Shown here piece after piece: positions 24,246-27,277 of a stretch of 27,277 nucleotides of DNA. How positions within the stretch are numbered: the stretch's first letter is position 1; the number at the start of each line of letters is the position of its first letter. The notes beneath the pieces are model-generated. The model saw nothing but the letters and a program-made list of their open reading frames with translations. It was not told where the DNA came from and made no database searches. A program made the position numbers and the translations under genes. The DNA lies in NCBI GenBank assembly GCA_910585805.1, contig CAJUFB010000051.1, positions 1 through 27,277 of the forward strand, read 5' to 3'. Origin of the DNA: an uncultured Acetatifactor sp. GTDB lineage: Bacteria > Bacillota > Clostridia > Lachnospirales > Lachnospiraceae.

Positions 24246-24595
24246 CCCATACTTTTTCCACCCTTTATCTTATCCAGCAATATCCGGATCGGTTTCGTAA
24301 TTCTCCAACTGAAGGAATTCTCCATATTTGCGATCCATTGCTTTAAATCTGCGATTTCCTGATCCATAGCCCGGATCCTGGCATTCTGCTCATTCAACTC
24401 ACTGCAGACCGAATCCGCCTTTGCAGATGCCTCTTCCATTCTTTCTTTCAGTTTTTCATTTTCTTCAACTAATGCTTCTGTTTTTCTGCACCTGTCCCGA
24501 TATTTTTTCTCTAAATCTTCAAATTGAATGATCCTGTCGTTTACAACCGAATCCCATATAGAAAAGTCCATTCTCTTTTCTGCTGTGCCGTTCAT
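24242..24595 (-). CDS. Small coiled-coil protein with SWRIT motif
   Basis: 117 residues. Residues about 22-92 are heptad-rich and highly charged, predicting a long coiled coil. The C terminus reads MENSFSWRITKPIRILLDKI, the SWRIT-x-P motif commonly found in glycosyltransferases and polysaccharide-biosynthesis proteins of Firmicutes and proteobacteria. Here it occurs without an attached glycosyltransferase domain. The gene follows the sugar epimerase by 19 bases, so it probably belongs to the same surface-polysaccharide operon. It may be a scaffold or membrane-proximal partner, or the leftover N-terminal/linker part of a larger glycosyltransferase; the broken ORF just downstream makes the latter worth considering. 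Confidence 0.6.
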   Translation of the reverse strand: MNGTAEKRMDFSIWDSVVNDRIIQFEDLEKKYRDRCRKTEALVEENEKLKERMEEASAKADSVCSELNEQNARIRAMDQEIADLKQWIANMENSFSWRITKPIRILLDKIKGGKSMG

Positions 24596-24614
24596 GCCTG
24601 CCTCCTTATATCAC

Positions 24615-25694
24615 TCACAAATCATCCTGAAGCTCCTCCATCTCACGAATGCTTCCGATCAGCCTCTCATAAGCCTCACACAATCCGACCTCCGGCTTCC
24701 AGCCTAATGCCTGCAGCTTACTTGAATCCAGTTTCATCCTGGTATCCGCCGCATACCCGAATGTATTGGTTTCCGGAATGTCAAATATCACTTTGATCCT
24801 GCCGCCGGCAATATCGCGGCATACCATCTGTGCCATATCCGCAATCGTCGTATGCGTGTCCGGATTGGATACATTATAGGCCTCGCCATCCTTTCCGGCC
24901 AGCGCGATTGTCAGCAGCCCCTTAACCGTATCTCTTGTATAGCAGTAATTTCCCTCTGACAATCCCTTCGTATGCAAAACAATATCTTCTCCCCTTATGG
25001 CACTTCTGGCAAATTGTGCAAAAACACGGTTTTCTCCGGGAAGAATCCCCGGGCCGAATGTCTGCGCCAGACGTGCCATGCGCACCGGAACGTTGTATTC
25101 CGAAAAATAAGCGATACACATATTTTCGCACAACCGCTTGCTCTCCGGGTAATTGCTGCGCACAGCAAGAGGGTCTACATATCCCAGATCCGCCTCTGTC
25201 ACATCATGACCTAAATCCACGAAAGAACCGTATACTTCCATGGAGGACACATACACAAAAGCTTTTACTTTCTTCTCCCTGGCCAGTTCCAGCATATTTC
25301 TGGTGCCGTCCACTGCCGTCATCAATGTCTCCACTGGTTTCGATATCATTGTCTTTGATGCCGTTACGCTTGCGCAGTGAAATATATGATCTATTGTTCC
25401 GTCTACGGAAACAGGACCCGTTATGTCACCTGTGATCATAGCAAAATCATCTCTCTCCAAAAGCTCTCCAAAAATCTGTCTGGCCTTCTCCTCACTGCGG
25501 ACAAGTCCATAAATATGCAGGTTCAGCTTTCCGGCATCGTTTGCCGCAAGTAATGTACGACAAAGCAGAGAACCGATCAGTCCTGTAACTCCGGTTATGA
25601 AAACCGTGGAACCCTTCATTTTATTCCATGAAATGCTGCCGCTCTTTACAACATGTTCCAGATCTGCCGTCAAATAACTGTCTTTTATCATCAT
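24615..25694 (-). CDS. NAD-dependent epimerase/dehydratase (extended SDR)
   Basis: 359 residues from the ATG at 25694. An N-terminal Rossmann fold with GVTGLIG (35-41) binds NAD(P). Active-site S150/S151 (VYVSSMEVYG) and Y182-x3-K186 (YPESK) are in place, and substrate-side motifs ARLAQTFGPGI and a C-terminal GWKPEVGLCEAYERLI follow. The closest-looking families are NDP-sugar 4,6-dehydratases, epimerases and UDP-glucuronate decarboxylases, so it likely makes a nucleotide sugar for surface glycan. An in-frame ATG at 25730 would overlap the upstream gene by 22 bases; both starts are possible. It is flanked by a DUF6270-like gene and a SWRIT coiled-coil gene. Confidence 0.85.
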   Translation of the reverse strand: MMIKDSYLTADLEHVVKSGSISWNKMKGSTVFITGVTGLIGSLLCRTLLAANDAGKLNLHIYGLVRSEEKARQIFGELLERDDFAMITGDITGPVSVDGTIDHIFHCASVTASKTMISKPVETLMTAVDGTRNMLELAREKKVKAFVYVSSMEVYGSFVDLGHDVTEADLGYVDPLAVRSNYPESKRLCENMCIAYFSEYNVPVRMARLAQTFGPGILPGENRVFAQFARSAIRGEDIVLHTKGLSEGNYCYTRDTVKGLLTIALAGKDGEAYNVSNPDTHTTIADMAQMVCRDIAGGRIKVIFDIPETNTFGYAADTRMKLDSSKLQALGWKPEVGLCEAYERLIGSIREMEELQDDL

Positions 25695-25708
25695 TGTGTT
25701 CTCGCAAA

Positions 25709-27256
25709 CTATTTTGCTACCTCCCGACATTTTTCCAAACCAGAAATAGTGATGCTCCTATGTAAATCCAAATTTTCTGACAAATCAAATCTTTCTAAAA
25801 TACTTTTTCTTAAACTATCTTCATCGTATTGCTCTATCTTACTCCAAAAACAATCATAAATTTCTGCTATCTTATCTGCGTTATCCTGCACTACTTCTAA
25901 TGGCATTTGCAGCACTAAAGAATCAATTATATTATGATAATATTCCTTTATTTTGAGAATAGGATTTCTTTTCATTAATCTCGCCAGTTGAGCCACTCGA
26001 ACTTTTCCGGAATAGGTCGCATAATGCTTTACATCCGGTTTATTATTAACAATAAACCAAATTTTATTACTGACAATGCGATAGAATTCTAATTCATAAT
26101 GTACAGCGCCTTTCCCACTATATCCCAATTCATCTGCCAGAAACGAATCTGTTATGTCAATAGTATAACAGTTTAATCTTCCTTTCAAAAATTGAAATAT
26201 ATTCTCCGCCTGTTCGTTACGTACACTATATGGAGCTTCCCCATTAAAGAAAGAAGAGATTATATCTTCATCATTGATATATTCCTTTTGAAGCTTACAA
26301 TTCAGCAATATTATATTTTCCTTATATTTATCCAGAACTGTATCGCACCATGCTTCCATCGATTCAAGTATTTTTGTCGTAGTTCCAAAACAGGAATCAC
26401 TTCCCCATATAGAAACCCGCTTTGCTCCTAATTTTGTACTAATCGTTCGTTGAAAATCTGTATAAACCAGATCTTTATAGATAAATGTATTTGAAGATAA
26501 CAAAGAATACAAATCAATCAACACCCACTTTCCATTACTTTGCATAATCGCATCGTTGACACAATTATCAAACTGCAATTTCACATTTCTCATATGATAA
26601 TTCATTACTTCTGGGAAAATACAGTTATCATAATGAACCGATTCTTTTATGGTCCGATAGGGTGGTACATGCCACCATAAATTCGGAACAACTATATTAT
26701 TTTTTTTAGAATATCTTTCGTTTAGGCACACCCTTGACACGCAACTGCCAAATACATCCATTCTTACAGGAATTGGCATATACTCCGAATTCATATATTG
26801 TGATGCATTTTCCATATCGCAATTTAAAATCGCAAAATAATAACCTGCATTAAATGGTGTGATATCTTTTGGCGTTATAGTTTGATCCAATCGCTGGTAT
26901 TCTGTACGAATTTCCCCAAGTGTTTTATTCGTTACAGTCGCCAGCCTGAACAGCTTTTTTACATATTCCATATCTGCTTTTTCTAATTCTTTATTCTCCA
27001 CACACCACAACGCTTTCAGTAAACAAATGATTTCTTTTTTCTTGCCTGTAAAATGTGCCGCTTCTAATTTAGGTATGCACAGTTCTGGTTTTCTCCAGTT
27101 ATAATCATTATCCAATTCCAGTAACTCATTCTGATAATATTCAACTGTTTCCTTTGTTGATGAAACAACAAATAATTCTGTAAGAATTCTACAGTTTAAA
27201 AACAGTCCAAAAGCTTTTACACAAATGGTATCATAATAAAATGTACTATACCTTTT
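25709..27256 (-). CDS. DUF6270-like protein, 5' end missing at contig end
   Basis: 515 native residues visible; the start is outside the window. The frame seems to open with GTG in the adapter, which would add five false residues (MLFRS). After a roughly 160-residue helical region, VFGSCVSRVCLNERYS (GSC at about 170-172) looks like the block I Ser of SGNH/DUF6270-type proteins found in capsule and surface-polysaccharide loci. Later segments include WVLIDLYSLLSS, RVSIWGSDSCFGTTTKI and a DITDSF...GAVHYELEFYR stretch that could hold the acidic and His partners. The family's reaction is not established; an esterase or acyltransferase-like role is inference. The coding region is much richer in A+T than the rest of the window. 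Confidence 0.7.
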   Translation of the reverse strand, partial: KRYSTFYYDTICVKAFGLFLNCRILTELFVVSSTKETVEYYQNELLELDNDYNWRKPELCIPKLEAAHFTGKKKEIICLLKALWCVENKELEKADMEYVKKLFRLATVTNKTLGEIRTEYQRLDQTITPKDITPFNAGYYFAILNCDMENASQYMNSEYMPIPVRMDVFGSCVSRVCLNERYSKKNNIVVPNLWWHVPPYRTIKESVHYDNCIFPEVMNYHMRNVKLQFDNCVNDAIMQSNGKWVLIDLYSLLSSNTFIYKDLVYTDFQRTISTKLGAKRVSIWGSDSCFGTTTKILESMEAWCDTVLDKYKENIILLNCKLQKEYINDEDIISSFFNGEAPYSVRNEQAENIFQFLKGRLNCYTIDITDSFLADELGYSGKGAVHYELEFYRIVSNKIWFIVNNKPDVKHYATYSGKVRVAQLARLMKRNPILKIKEYYHNIIDSLVLQMPLEVVQDNADKIAEIYDCFWSKIEQYDEDSLRKSILERFDLSENLDLHRSITISGLEKCREVAK

Positions 27257-27277
27257 AGATCGGAAGAGCACACGTCT
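27257..27277 (+). other. Illumina TruSeq adapter at contig end
   Basis: The last 21 bases match the start of the TruSeq adapter exactly (AGATCGGAAGAGC then ACACGTCT). This is a sequencing artefact that survived assembly, not genomic DNA. Confidence 0.98.

Overview
This window looks like a chromosomal piece of a gut-type Clostridia, most likely Lachnospiraceae. The basis is the gene content: a GntR/ABC operon of the YtrA type with a very large ABC-2 permease, pta-ackA divergent from tmcAL, a stand-alone DUF1292 protein, and canonical TTGaca-17-TATAAT promoters with strong AGGAGG ribosome sites. The right end is a physical contig end. The last 21 bases are an Illumina TruSeq adapter, so the last gene is cut off and the start codon that seems to open it is artificial.

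Layout, left to right. 1-1.75 kb is a small accessory patch. It has a decayed copy of the 3' end of the neighbouring permease gene, a zinc-ribbon-repeat/AP2-domain protein, and a divergent XRE regulator with a candidate operator between them. 1.9-6.0 kb is an operon on the minus strand: GntR regulator, ABC ATPase, giant permease. It has a clear promoter and a 19-bp operator-like dyad. 6.0-9.1 kb holds housekeeping genes on the minus strand (Nudix hydrolase, tgt, aroC). 9.1-13.5 kb holds a beta-propeller lactonase-like protein, a cysteine/glycine-rich protein built from 11-12-residue tandem repeats, and a GH13 isoamylase-like protein that has lost its catalytic residues. 13.7-19.5 kb holds a DUF1292 protein, a UvrD-type helicase, gltX with an unusual tandem-repeat leader, and a membrane-anchored C39-like protein. 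19.9-23.9 kb is acetate metabolism (pta, ackA) divergent from tmcAL, whose product consumes acetate. 23.9-27.3 kb is the edge of what looks like a surface-polysaccharide locus (decayed ORF, coiled-coil protein with a SWRIT motif, NAD-dependent sugar epimerase, AT-rich DUF6270-like protein).

The least explained material is mostly noncoding or repetitive. It comprises a 19-bp repeat array carrying the palindrome TTCCATGGAA in the gltX 5' leader; two adjacent MITE-like stem-loops between the helicase gene and gltX; a dispersed intergenic element sharing CATAAGGAAGT at about 9.3 and 19.6 kb; the Cys-rich repeat protein; and the GH13 pseudoenzyme. I saw no tRNA, rRNA, CRISPR array, complete insertion sequence or recognisable defence system. 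All composition statements and alignments were made by eye.
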